A DNA stretch of 64,000 nt. Source: Chinchilla lanigera. Its lineage: Eukaryota > Chordata > Mammalia > Rodentia > Chinchillidae. This document shows, piece by piece, positions 12,444-23,579 of the stretch. The notes under the pieces are model-generated. The model was not told the DNA's origin and did no database searches. It saw nothing but the letters and a program-made list of their open reading frames with translations. Positions within the stretch are counted from its first letter, which is position 1; every line of letters starts with the position of its first letter. The position numbers and the translations under genes were made by a program. The stretch lies in contig NW_004955434.1 in assembly GCF_000276665.1 (NCBI RefSeq), positions 22,394,926 through 22,458,925 on the forward strand, read 5' to 3'.

Positions 12444-12773
12444 TAGGGATTGACCAAATTTTTCTATAGAGCTCCAGACAGTAAACGTTCAGGCTCTGCA
12501 GGTCATGAAGTCTGTCACAAATTTTCTACTTTGTCACTGTAGCATGAAATTAGTTATAGAAAATACAAAAACAAGTGAGTATGGCCATATTCCAATAAAA
12601 CTTTATTCATGAACACACATTTGAATTTCACATAATTTTCACATGTTACACAATTTTTTTTCTGTTTTTCCAGCCATTTAAAAGAAACATAAAAACTGTT
12701 CTTAACCAACAAACCATGTAAAAACGGACAGGAGGGCTCATGTGACCCATAGGTCACGGTTTGCCGACCTCTA
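12444..12773. mobile_element. hAT-type DNA transposon (non-autonomous, about 330 bp)
   Basis: Both ends of a known mammalian element are visible. The left end has ATTGACCAAATTTTTCTATA, corresponding to 'ggtcggcaaactttttctgta', with AGACAGTAAACGTTCAGGCT and CTGCAGGTCATGAAGTCTGT. The right end reads AGGTCACGGTTTGCCGACCT. The middle holds CCAATAAAACTTTATTCATG, the reverse of 'tttattggaacacagcc'. I do not recall its Repbase name with certainty. It encodes no transposase. I could not find a clean 8-bp target duplication. Confidence 0.75.
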
Positions 12774-12859
12774 ACTTAGGGTCTCAGAAGAGAGGAGAGT
12801 ACTGGTGGAACTCCCAGGAGTCACGCAGAGGGATGAACTACAGGTACAGCCCTTATTCC

Positions 12860-13152
12860 AGGACTAAAGTCCAATCAAAACAGTGATCAGTCCCGTCCAC
12901 TGCATGCTCTCTTCCTAACCACATGGTAGCGTTATCCTTTTTCACACTCTTCTTGTCAGTGTGCCTACGTGACTTGCTTTGGCCAATGAGATGTGAGAAG
13001 TGCTGTGTCTCTCTTCCAGGTGAAAATACAGAGTAAACCACAAGACTTACCAACGTTAGAGCAATTATGAATGGGCATAGTACCCACCATTGACCCTTAG
13101 CACACGTATTCTGAGTAAGAAATAAAAGCCTGCTGCATCCAGCCACTGAAAG
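12860..13152 (+). mobile_element. MLT1-like LTR fragment (ERVL-MaLR)
   Basis: The words GCTTTGGCCAATGAGATGTG, TGTGTCTCTCTTCCAGGTGA, TGAGTAAGAAATAAAAGCCT and CCAGCCACTGAA follow the order of an MLT1-type LTR, whose 3' part has an AATAAA signal followed by 'gttttaagccactga'. No coding remnant is attached, so it is probably a decayed solo LTR. Limits are approximate. Confidence 0.6.
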
Positions 13153-13429
13153 GATGTTTTATTTACCGGTCAGCCCAGGCTGTACTAAATGCAATTAGCC
13201 TGTACTAAATTCAATTGGTTTATTCAATTCTGTGAATCAGAGGAGACCTGAAGTTCCTTAAAGTGAAATATTTATGCACACTTCAGCAGAAGACAGACAC
13301 TTTGCCAACAGGAAAAAGTTTAACAATACACCATAGATTGTTGTTCTGGATCTGTGACCTATAAAGAAAACTATTAAAAATAGAAGAGAAACTTTTAATG
13401 CTACTATTCAATGCAGATGGAAGTATTAT

Positions 13430-13990
13430 AAGACAGACAATCTCATATTGAGCTGGTGGGAAACAAAACTGCTATAATCTTTCTAGAAAGCTATTTTCCT
13501 GTTTACATCAATATCTTTCACAATTTTTAAGCTCTTTGACTACAAACTCTACATTTAGGAATCTAGCCTAAAAATAATAATAATAATAAAGAATTCAGGC
13601 AGATATTTTTGAATAATGACACCTGTTCTTGTTAAACTAGTAACAAAAAACTGGAAATAATTGGATGAAACTTTACAGGAAAAGCTAAAATATATTTTGA
13701 TTTAATTTTTCATACAATAAAAATTATACAACTATTTAAAATCAAACTTATAAAGAAATGTCATGATAAAAGCCAGATTATATTATATGGTATATATAGT
13801 GTAATAAAGATAATTTCATGATGCAGGCATGTTGTATATATTTTACATATAGTACATGTTGAAAGACAGAAGGCTGAAAAGAGACATGCCAAGACATCAT
13901 AGGGTTATAAGTGATTATAATTGTATTCATTGAAATTTTTATATTTTCCAATTCTTCTACAAGGAACATGTATTACTGTTATAATCAAAA
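13430..13990 (+). mobile_element. Old L1M 3' end
   Basis: Follows the sense strand of the ORF2 end and 3' UTR of old L1s: GAGCTGGTGGGAAACAAAAC, then ACATTTAGGAATCTAGCCTA, then GTAACAAAAAACTGGAAATA ATTGG, and near the end TTTCCAATTCTTCTACAAGG AACATGTATTACT. The last motif is characteristic of L1MC/L1ME-type 3' ends. The open reading frame is destroyed. A short (TAA)n expansion lies at about 13573-13589. Confidence 0.8.
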
Positions 13991-15504
13991 AGGCGAATCA
14001 AGGTATTCTTAAATAGTCTTCAATAAGCCAACTCCAGTTTCATCCTCAGAATGTACCAGTTGTATTTTCTGTTTCCATAAGCGGTGAAATCCAAGTATTC
14101 TCTTTATTGAAGTACCTTCCACCACCATTTTCTAACATTTTACCTAGAACCCAAGTTAAGTTGTCAGCATACAACTCTTACTGGATGGAGGCTCTTTGGG
14201 GCTTCTTTCAGGGTTCTTAGTGTTCTGAACAAAAAGAAAATTGGACAAGCCACTCAGACGAGGCAGTAAAGGTACAGATTACTGAAGGTGAAAATGAGGT
14301 AGTCTGCAGGGCGGAAGTGGGCCAGTGAGCAGACTCAGCAGTGGCCCTGAGAACAAGGAAAGGGGGTTTTATCTACATTCCTGGGTTGGCTCCCCCTCAT
14401 GTAAAGAAGGCACTGGAACATTTCTCCTATCGAGAACTCACTTGGTACCCTGCCAAACTCAAACTGCCCTGCTGAAAGACCGGCTTGGCTTCCTGCCAGA
14501 TGTTCACACAGGACTGAGAACAGCAGTTTTTGATTGTCCCTACAAATGGCACCAGATTCAAGTGAAGTATTGAAAATAGCACTTTCTGATCAGTACTTGT
14601 ACAGCACTTAGGAGCCCTGGAGTCATTTTGGGTCCTGTGATCTGCTCACGTTCTCCTGGTTTTTATGAGTTTTGACATGTTCCGCCCAGGCTGGCTTACC
14701 CCAGCCTCCAAGCCCTACCTCTCCCCGTCCCCCCAGCAGCCCTAGAGGGCCACATACATGGGGAAAAGCGGGTCTTGCCTTCTTCCCAGGGCTGCAATCT
14801 ATTAATTCAAAATTTATTACTATTGAAATTGATTTGTTACCTTCATTCCAGTGAGTGACTTGCTTTCGGGGATTGCGGAGATCTGTCAGCCTTGCCTTTG
14901 CAGTCTTATCCACACCGCCACAACACGTATTAGTGGCAAAACAAGGTGATTCATGCTCACTCCTGCTGACCAGGCGTTTCACCAGCAGCTGCCTGTTTTG
15001 CTCCGGCATCCTGGCTCCTTTCACTTTATGGGGTCACTATCTGGCTTCCTCAGAAGTACTTGCTGGATCCTCTGTATTCAGCTAGCCAAACAAGACAGGA
15101 GAGAAAAGAGAAAAGTCAGACATCACTCTACCCTCCCTCGACTTGCCACAGTCACTTTAACCCCCAGGCCTTATGGGAAATGTAGTCTTTCTGTATCCTC
15201 AGAAAGGGGAAGTGGGGTTGGGGGACATCCCACTACAAACCCGCTTCAGGAAGCTGAAAGTAGCTCTGAGCTCAATACTACATATTCCAATTTATCTTAT
15301 CCCTTTATTAAAAGAATTCCCCCACTCAGTTCATCCTTCTGTTGGATGATCAAAACTAGTTTTGAATCTTACCTCTAAGAAACTTTTCTAAATGCCCCAG
15401 CCAAAATGAACTTGTTTCTTCCTCCCTGGTCCTTCTCAGAGTCTGTCTCGTATCAGAGGAAATCCTGTATGTTCTTCCTTCATCAGAGAAGAGGGATAAA
15501 CCGT
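13991..15504. other. Unassigned; possible reverse LTR-like material
   Basis: 14200-14345 (GAAAATTGGACAAGCCACTC, GATTACTGAAGGTGAAAATG) and 15100-15240 (CAGGCCTTATGGGAAATGTA G) remind me of antisense retroviral LTR sequence, but I cannot name a family or find paired ends. Two overlapping frames of 133 and 141 codons lie on opposite strands here with no domain. Confidence 0.3.
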
Positions 15505-15570
15505 GATCTCCTGTTGTGTATAGCATGGTGCCTGCCTGGAGCAGGCACTCAGAAAATGTTAGCTCCCTTA
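15505..15570 (+). mobile_element. MIR SINE 3' fragment
   Basis: TATAGCATGGTGCCTGCCTG GAGCAGGCACTCAGAAAATG TTAG corresponds to the MIR end 'agcacagtgcctggcacatagtaggcactcaataaatgttag'. Confidence 0.65.
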
Positions 15571-17435
15571 CAGTGCTTTGACTCAACATCTGCAGAGGTT
15601 AATGGAACAAAAATACACCGTACTCATATGTCACTTAAATGGTGCTGATTTTTAGTTCAGTCTCTTAACAGATATTATCTGAAGAACATTTATAAGGAAG
15701 TTCAGAAGAACCATCCAACAAGCACATGAGCTTTAAAACCTCTTTGGGGATTGATTTAAGAACCAAAGGCTCTAGCATAAGATTTCTTATTCCTCTGATA
15801 ATCCTGTCGTATTTTGCAGATTTTAAAACTCTCTGTGGAGCTTTCCTTTTCCTGGAAAACCCATATTCTTCAGTAAATCAACTTTTCAGCCCCGTGGGTA
15901 TAAAAACAGACTGTGTTGTGAATGTGCTTTAGCTTTACTGAGTTTGCAGGCAAATGGAAAGAAAAGCAAAGAAATAAAGTAAAAGTGAGAGGTGTGAACT
16001 TTCCCCATCCATCTTAATGGAGTGCTAACCTTCCTGCCTCAAGGTGACCCTTTGAATTCTAGAACTATTAAACAATGAGCTGAAATCCAAACAATCAGTC
16101 TGGGAATGAAATCTCCTTGAGAAAGGACAGCTGTGGCCAGTTTTGACCATGATTCAAGCTTAAGAAAGCAAACAAACCCACCGAACTGATTTGAGCTGTC
16201 CTCTGTTAGTTTTAGGCTCTAGAATCTGCCCCCTTTCCTCCGCCTGGAGTGATCATCCTACTTGAAAAGTGGAGGGGTGTAGAATGTGGCCTTTTGGGGA
16301 CTGGTGCCTAAGGTAAGGTCCACTGAACCAAAGGCTCTGTTTTTGGTCAAAGTGCCTCAAAACTCTTCAAGTCTCAGGGACTGCTGGTTTTCACCACTTG
16401 GAGTGATCTATCTGATGCCTAGTGCTGAGGACTGCATGGAGGAAGGAGGCAGGAAGCAACAGAGTTTGATAAGAACCACCACCTCTCCCCCAAAACACAA
16501 ACCCCAGGACTAACTCCAAACCGTTCTTCTTGGTAGTCTCCTCATTTAAAAAATAAGAGGACTGGAACCAAACACCGACCCTCTGCTGATTCTGTTGCCT
16601 GATGATTGGGTGAAAGCACAGGAGAAGAAAGAAGTCTGTGAAATCTAGTCAAAGGTGGACTCCCCTTCCAGGTCTAGGACCCACCTCCTGTTCTACCTAG
16701 GACAAATTCTTCAGTGTCTCTTAAAATATAAATAACACTATTGCTTCATAATTATACTGCTCTGAGAGCCAAAGGACATCTTTATGGGAATAAAAAGCAG
16801 TCAAAATAGTAATTATTATTTCCTGACTGGTAGGAGCTTGGGAGACGTTTTCGAGGAGCTTTCCTCACCTGATTCTCTTTCCATTTCTTGCACATCTCAG
16901 TTCTGCTCGGCTAATTGCTGCAGACAAAGAAACAAACAAAAGTTCCCACCAGAAATCCAGAGGAGAAAATATTGAAAAGTAAAACACTAAAATGTTAGCA
17001 GCATTGTTTCAGAGTATGAGGACTTGGGTAATTTTTGTTTATTTCTCTTTGTTGTAATTTCTAAATTTTCCATACAAGTATATGTTACTGCCAAATGTTT
17101 TGATAAATATTTTTGACTGAAAAAGAGCAAACACTCAACAGATACTGTATGCTCAGTAGACTTGTTATTAAGCACCTCTTCCCAAGTTGCTGTGCATGAA
17201 TTATACAATCATAAACCCCAGATTCATAGGTTATTCTATTCCACTTGTTTAGTTTGGCGTATATGGTTACTGTATACTATTCTATCAGTTGTTTTATTTA
17301 GTGTGATATATATGGATACTTTCTAATGAGATATGATATCAGATTACTAAAAACCCACATGATCCCACCTATCTGGTAACTGATATCGTAAATTGTCGTA
17401 TATATTAACATAACAGACAGCTAAGTTAGAAGCAA
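15571..17435. other. Unassigned sequence
   Basis: No supported feature. All open frames are 60-80 codons with no recognisable domain. Confidence 0.45.
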
Positions 17436-17997
17436 TATTATAGGCTCCCTTGAGAGAGTCACTGCAAAGGGTGACAACTGTGGCTGGAGGTGCATCTGTT
17501 GCAGGCCAGGCCTCAAGATAAAGATGGAATGACCAGGCCTACGTGCCTCCCAAGGGAGAAGCAATAGACTATAATTGGTATCACCTGGTCTAATAAAGTC
17601 TAGCTAGACATCAGTCACCCCGTGGGTGACCAGGACCTCCTGACTCATCGCTTCTAGAAAAGGTCCTTGCCCTTTCCATGTATACTTGCTGTGTGACTGA
17701 CTTGCTTCCCCTTAGGATCAATGTTACCCAAGCAGCTACACTTATAATCTTATTGGTTGATCATAGTTTGTTCCACATTATACCCACCTCCTGATTCTGC
17801 TCTATAAAACATTTTTTGAGAAATGGGCTCACTGGCAATCCATTTGGGGGTTCCTCTTGCCTCTGAGGTACCCCCTATAAATATTTCCTACTCTTAACCT
17901 CCGTTGTTCCTTAGAATTTATTCTTCAATTTTGGGGAACATGAATTCGACATATCTGACGTCTAACAGGTTTGGAGTTATAGTACTTCCCTATATCA
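17436..17997 (+). mobile_element. Endogenous retrovirus LTR (copy 1 of 2)
   Basis: About 560 bp related to 21529-22143. Shared ordered blocks are CAACTGTGG, GGCCTCAAGA, CTTATAATCTTATTGGTTG (one base different in copy 2), a CTATAAAA TATA-like box, TTCTTCAATTTT, GAACATGAA and a terminal CCTATATCA. The promoter-like order (TATA box, then a C/T-rich region) sets the plus orientation. The start TG is mutated to TA. A possible primer-binding site follows directly. I found no target duplication or clear viral gene remnants. Family name unknown; ERV class not certain. Confidence 0.7.
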
Positions 17998-17999
17998 TT

Positions 18000-18022
18000 T
18001 GGAGGTCTTATGTTATCGAGAT
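18000..18022 (+). promoter_or_regulatory. Possible primer-binding-site remnant (tRNA-Gln-like)
   Basis: Two bases after the LTR end is TGGAGGTC (18000-18007), then TCGAGAT (18016-18022). A tRNA-Gln PBS reads TGGAGGTTCCACCGAGAT, so the two half-blocks match but the middle is a few bases longer. The position is right for a PBS, but the match is weak and may be chance. Confidence 0.3.
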
Positions 18023-20496
18023 AACAAAATCAAGTTATGTGGCGCCTACACAGAGGACAAGCACTTATTATAAGGTATAAAGACAAAGTCTCTGTACTGG
18101 CAGGAGTCCGTACTGAAGCAGAGAACTCCACAGGATCCAATGGAGGACTTAATTTTCATTGGTGGGAGAAATGACAAAGGAGAGAATCCGGGGCAAGGTT
18201 AAAATGCAAAATACAAATTATTAAATGTTTCACTATAAATAAAAGAGATGCAATGGAGAAAGTAAGTTAAGAACAGGATTCTAGGTTACAATAATTACAG
18301 AGAACTTTGTAGATTTTAAGATTATAGAAAAGAGCATTGTAATCCTACAGGTATCATTAAGTAACAAAATTACCTATGTGGCAACTATGTTAGTTTTTTG
18401 GCCAATTTAGTGTTTTCAGCATAAAACATTTGATAACCTACTTGACTGGATGTGTGAAGCTAATGAAACCGAATGTCTAAAAATGACAGGCGAGAAGCCC
18501 AGGGGTAGGCGGTCTCCAGGTCCATTCAGCGACTCAGCAGCATGAAGGATTTAGACTTCCCTGCTGCTCCTCTGTCCGCCCCCACCCTGTGCACGCCATG
18601 CTTCCCGCACAGCAGCTAGATGGGGATGGGTATTCCCGGTGCCACGGTCTCACCACACTCCAAATGGTAGGGAAGAGTGGTGGTGAGGATGGGGCAAACC
18701 TGGCCAGAATAGCGTAGGAATCCTTCCCAGGGATCTGTCTTTAGCAGGGAGAAAGATATTTTCCAGAGGCTCCCCCAGAAGTCTCCTCCTCAGACATCAA
18801 TAGCTACAAGGGGGTCAAACAGTCACCCCATCAAAGTCAGTGGAAAAGCAAGAATCTGCATTTTCAGTTTCCAGTGTAGACCATGGTCTACGCACACTTG
18901 AAAAAAAATGGTGTAGTAATTGTGTAGAGAATCAACAGCGAAAGTTGTAACTGTTATTTTCAAGAATAGATTAAAATACCCGCCTGTTAATTTACTTCTA
19001 AATTCTTTATTCCTACAGAAAACTTACTATTTCACCAAGTGACTCAAATGGATTATTTTAGCAGATATTGCTTCAAATGAAAGTGCCTGTACTCAATACA
19101 TCACCCCTTCCACTGCCCTCCGGACACACAGAGCGAGTGCTCCTGAGAGCAGCCTGCAATTTTATTTTCTCTTTATTCTTCCCACAATCTTCGTTTCCTG
19201 GCCAAATTTACAGAATAGGATCATCTTACACGTTCAGAAGATAGCATTTATTTCTGCATTTTAGATTCTTGTGGGCTTTTCCTTTTAGTTTCAAATGCAA
19301 CAGCAAAAACACAGCAGAAGCCAAGAATGTGTGGTTTCTGTGAGTGCTTACATTTTCTGCAAAGTTTCAAAGAAATATTTAATAAACACATTTAAAATTA
19401 TACAATAAATGATGAACACCGTGTGTTGTTAGGCGTGGAAAGAAAATTGGGCAAAACAGAAATTACACAAATACACAAGACATAATTGAAGTACCTTCCA
19501 CTAACTCATTCAGATGCCATCAACTAGTTTAAAACAAAAAACAAAGATGAAAGTGCATTTATCATAGTTTACATTTTAAACTAACAACTACATGTTGTTT
19601 CTGAGTAGTATTTAGAATAAAAGGCTTGCCATCCATGGTGACTTAAGAATAATTAAAAAGTGACACTAAAAATAGATTACAAATTCATATCGGCTTTGTT
19701 TTGCTTTCCAATAAAACCAAACACAAAGTAAGGAGGAATTAAAAATTGTCATGCATTATAATAATTGCTTTGTAATTAGAATACTTCATCTTTTCTAAGA
19801 GCTTATTACCTACGGAGTGCATCCATCTGCACAACTTTCTTGCATTCCCTCAGATAATTAGCTTTCAAAATATTCCTGGATGACATATTCTCCCTCTTCT
19901 TTACGCCTGAGATTTCATAAAATACAAGCACTCTTACCACAGTATTATGTTGAGACATGTAATTAACAGAAAATATTGTATGGTATTTATGTCAAACTTT
20001 ACTTGAGCAAAGAGCATGCAGACCCTCAGTAATTCCTGGGTGACCTAATTAGGTAAAACAAATTTATCTCACAAGTCTTGACACCATGCTCCTTCCAAGA
20101 GCAAACATTCCAGGCCTTGGAAGCATTCCACCCTGTAGTTCATCTCACAGCTTCCCATCCAACACAGTCAAGGCGGGCTATTTCCCTTTAGTTCCTCTTC
20201 CGGAAGTCCTTATCTCTCCAGCCCTACGGAGCCAGCCGCACTTCCCCGCCGCACCTCCCCGCCGGCTCCTGCTTGTAATCTGTTTATAACTCGCCTTCTT
20301 GGAAACCACAAGGCCCTCCCATATCTTTTCTTTACCACATTGTTTCCACTACATCTTTGCTGAACTCTCTCTATAATTAAGAAGAAAGGTTCAATTTCCT
20401 TTTGTTAATATCATCATACAATTCTCTTCTCCTTTCTCGTTCATTCTGAAACCTATATAATGTTTTTGTTTGTTCTGTTTTGTGGTTTGTGTGGTC
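18023..20496. other. Unassigned, AT-rich; no viral genes recognised
   Basis: If the LTR at 17436 were the 5' end of a provirus, this would be its interior, but I see no gag, pol or env similarity and no long open frame. 18858-18900 has a MER5-like scrap (GAATCTGCATTTTCAGTTTC). 20060-20310 is C/T-rich and may be old L2. Neither is firm. Confidence 0.4.
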
Positions 20497-20530
20497 GTTC
20501 TTTCTTTCTTTCTTCTTTCTTTCTTTCCCT
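20497..20530. repeat. (TTTC)n microsatellite
   Basis: Imperfect TTTC/TTC repeat, interrupted once by TTC. Confidence 0.9.
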
Positions 20531-20600
20531 TTTTTGCCTACCAAACGCCTCACCTATGTCTAGAATTCACCTATGCATCATTATATTGCAATCTTATACC

Positions 20601-20790
20601 TGCCAGGTGAGGTGGCACACATCTATAACCCTCGTACTCTGGGAGGCTGATGCGGAAATATCACAAGTTTGAATCCCACCCAGAAAACTTAGTGAGATCT
20701 TATCTGAAAATTAAAAAAAAAAAAAATGCTTAACGAGGGCTGAGAATGCAGCTCTGTGTACAGGCCCTGGCTTCAGTCTCCAAAACTGCA
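20601..20790 (+). mobile_element. B1/ID composite SINE (B1-dID-like)
   Basis: The left half is B1 (TGCCAGGTGAGGTGGCACAC, then TACTCTGGGAGGCTGATGCG, CAAGTTTGAATCCC). After an A-rich linker at 20712-20726 comes an ID-like right half: GAGGGCTGAGAATGCAGCTC TGTG, then CAGGCCCTGGCTTCAGTCTC C. This B1 + A-linker + ID order is the layout of B1-dID dimers known from several non-murid rodent families. AATCTTATAC before the element and AGTCTTATAT 20 bp after it may be a decayed target duplication. Confidence 0.7.
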
Positions 20791-21528
20791 AACATTAACA
20801 TAGTCTTATATGCTTACACTAAGTTCTTTTAACATTAAATATAAGAAGATTATTCCTACTTAAAGATACCCATTACTCCAGGATTATAACACATCATTTG
20901 GTGATTAAATAACATAACCATTTAAGACTAAGGTTAAAAAAAGAAATGTTTCCATTTACCTCAAAATTATAATTGTTTTTCCAATTAAGAGAAACTGTCA
21001 TGAGAAATGATTGGTTCTACGAGTAGGATATTTAACTAACATCATTATCCCCCTATCCAAAGCAATAAGTAAAGGAAAAAATAATTTTAAATAGTCATTT
21101 TAGTTTTCTTAGATCAATTAGTTTATTACACATCTACTAAGTACTCATATCTTTGATAAATAACTAGAAAAGACACAGAAGAAATACAAAATACAATGAG
21201 TTTGTTAAATTGATGTTTTCTATTAAGCATAATTACGGCCATCTGAACCATAAATTCATGCAAACCACGTGCTCAACAAGAGGGAATAAATAATACCATA
21301 CATGACACATGGATTTAACCTCACCTGAAAAGACCACAAATTTCCAGTTCCCACAAGAGATCTCATTGATTTTCAAATTTCTACAGAAATCCATTGTCAT
21401 ACATGGCTACGGATTGAGAGAACAAAATCAGGTGGCTTTGGAGACTCCTTGAAGGATGAAGAGAGCATAGATGAATGAGACCGAGAGGGGAGAGCGTATA
21501 CGCCGTAGACAACTGAGTTAGATAGAAA
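20791..21528. other. Unassigned AT-rich sequence
   Basis: No supported feature. Confidence 0.45.
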
Positions 21529-22143
21529 TGTTACAGGCACGCAGGCAGCCTGGGCCCTCAAAGATGCCTTGCAACTGTGGGGGAGACAGACACTGCCATT
21601 GCGGGCCGGGCCTCAAGACGAAAGATGAAACAAATGCACCCACATAGCTCCCTAGGGATGGACCTCAGGGATTGATATTCTAACTAGGTGGCAATCACCT
21701 TGAAGAGTCACTGACCCAACTCCCTACAGGAAAAGCCCCTGTTCTGTATGCACGTCCATTCACGTCCGCTTGCTGCATGACTGGCTTCCCCATTTGATCC
21801 TGATTCAATCAATTTTACCTGGGCAATTATGCTTGTAATCTTATTGGTTGGCCATAGTTTTGTCCCACCTAATGCCCCCCTTACAAATTCTCATGTTTTC
21901 TACCTTGGACTTGCATTGTATCATCGATTTGCTCTATAAAAATCCCTAGAAAAGGCACGTTCCTTGGCAAGCCACTGGGGTCTCCTTCTGTCTCTCTCTC
22001 AGGCTGAGGCTTTCTTTCCCCCAGTAAATATACAATATTCTGCTCTTAACCTTCTGGTGTTCCTAAAATTCCTTCTTCAGTTTTAGAGAACATGAACTTG
22101 TCCCAGACATCTAGCAGGTTGGGAGTTTCTTTCTCCTATATCA
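21529..22143 (+). mobile_element. Endogenous retrovirus LTR (copy 2 of 2), probably solo
   Basis: Runs from TGTTACAGGC to CTCCTATATCA, about 615 bp. It shares its main blocks in order with 17436-17997. It has a TATA-like CTATAAAAA box at about 21935 and a CCCCCAGTAAATA polyadenylation-like region near 22020. No PBS follows and no purine tract precedes it. The two copies differ too much to be the paired LTRs of one recent provirus. I found no clean target duplication. Confidence 0.65.
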
Positions 22144-22721
22144 TATAGATAAAATGCAGAAAAAATCACCCCCAAAAGATAATCCAACATTAATTGCTAA
22201 AACACTGAATGCAAATCTGGGACTTAATATTTTACAGCTATAACAATGGGGAATCCTTGAAAATGAGAGATAGGTGGTGGAGAACCAGACAGACACAGAA
22301 AATACAGTGACCTTTGGAGATATGGCAATTAGAAGAGAGAAATAAAAAAAAGAGAAACATAAACTTTTAATCCTATTGCAAAACCAGAGAACTAAGACAC
22401 ACCCCTCTGCCTCCCCCACAGTCACCATCGGCGTCATCCAGGAGAGAAAGTGCACATTCTGGTGTTAAGAAAGGGGTCTCTTAAAACCAGGAAACTTGTT
22501 CACAAAGTGCCTAGGAATAAAATCTAAACAAAAAAAAAATATTTCTATGCAAAGATCTTGTAAGATGAAAATAAGCAAACAAAAGTAAATTTTACTTGAA
22601 CATTCTCCCGTTAATAAGCTATAAGGCAGAAGAAAATTATAACTATCCTTTAAAATAAATTAATTATCCTTAAGCAACCACTTACAAAGATTTCTTTTAA
22701 TACAAGGCACCAGAATTTCTT
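22144..22721. other. Unassigned sequence
   Basis: No supported feature. A 104-codon minus frame starts in this stretch and ends at the LTR edge. It has no domain. Confidence 0.4.
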
Positions 22722-22799
22722 TTTCCAGTACTGGAGATCAAACCCAAGGGCTCAAACACATTAGACAAGTGCTCCACCACTGAGCTACATCCCCAGCCC
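22722..22799 (-). mobile_element. ID-type SINE (older subfamily)
   Basis: Antisense ID: TTTCCAGTACTGGAGATCAA ACCCAAGGGCT, then TAGACAAGTGCTCCACCACT GAGCTACATCCCCAGCCC. The reverse complement has box A (GTAGCTCAGTGG) and a box B-like GGTTTGATCTCC. Its core (GGAGCACTTGTCTAA) differs from the CCTGCCTGGC core of the copies at 44809 and 50349, so it belongs to another subfamily. Confidence 0.9.
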
Positions 22800-23579
22800 A
22801 GAATCAAAAATTTGAGAACTAAAAATGGACAGAGAAAACACTAGAAAGAAGAGCAATAAATATTGGTGAAGTCAGGAAATTTTTTAAAGAAAAAGATGAA
22901 ATCATCTTAGAAATTAAGAATAAATTACAAGTTGTACAACGTGAAGAGATAAAAATAAAAATTTAGTATGAAGCTGCTATGTTCTCAGTGTGTTTCCAAA
23001 ATTTACTTGTTGCCATGCAACCCTCAAGATGACCGTGTTAAGAGGGGTGGCCTCTGGGAGCGGGTAAAGTCATAACGGCTCCACTGTCATCACCAGAATT
23101 AATGTCTCCATACAAAGGACTGAGGCAGGCCCTTTGTCCCTTCTGCCGCTTCTGCCATGCCCCCTGACACATAGAAAGTGTCACCTGGGAAGAACATGCC
23201 CCTCACCAGACACACACTTGCCAGTGCCCGGACCCTGGTCTGCTCAGCCTTTAGGACCATGAGAAACACATTCTTGTTGTTCATAAATTACCCAGTCTTG
23301 TTACAGGAAGCCTGAACAGTTCAAAGAGGCATTTCAGAAAGGCAGGAAAACAACTGAGAGGATGTAAATGAGAAAAGAAAGGAATTTTTTTAAAGGCAAG
23401 AAAAACATCAAATATTTATATAATTGGAGTCTCTAAGGAAAGAAAGACAAAGCTAGGGAGCAGAAGCTGTCACTCAAACTATAACCATGTCAAACTTTCC
23501 AGAAATAAGAGCATACTTAAACTATATATTGAAAGGCCTACCACATCTCTAGAGAAATTGAACTAAAATGGTGCTAGGT

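Noticed and set aside
14953..15378. 141-codon plus frame
   Set aside because: Overlaps other frames in other phases, with no domain and no start or splice support. It may be within old LTR-like DNA.
18023..21528. Complete provirus between the two related LTRs
   Set aside because: No viral genes, no polypurine tract before the second LTR, and the two LTRs are too diverged to be one pair.
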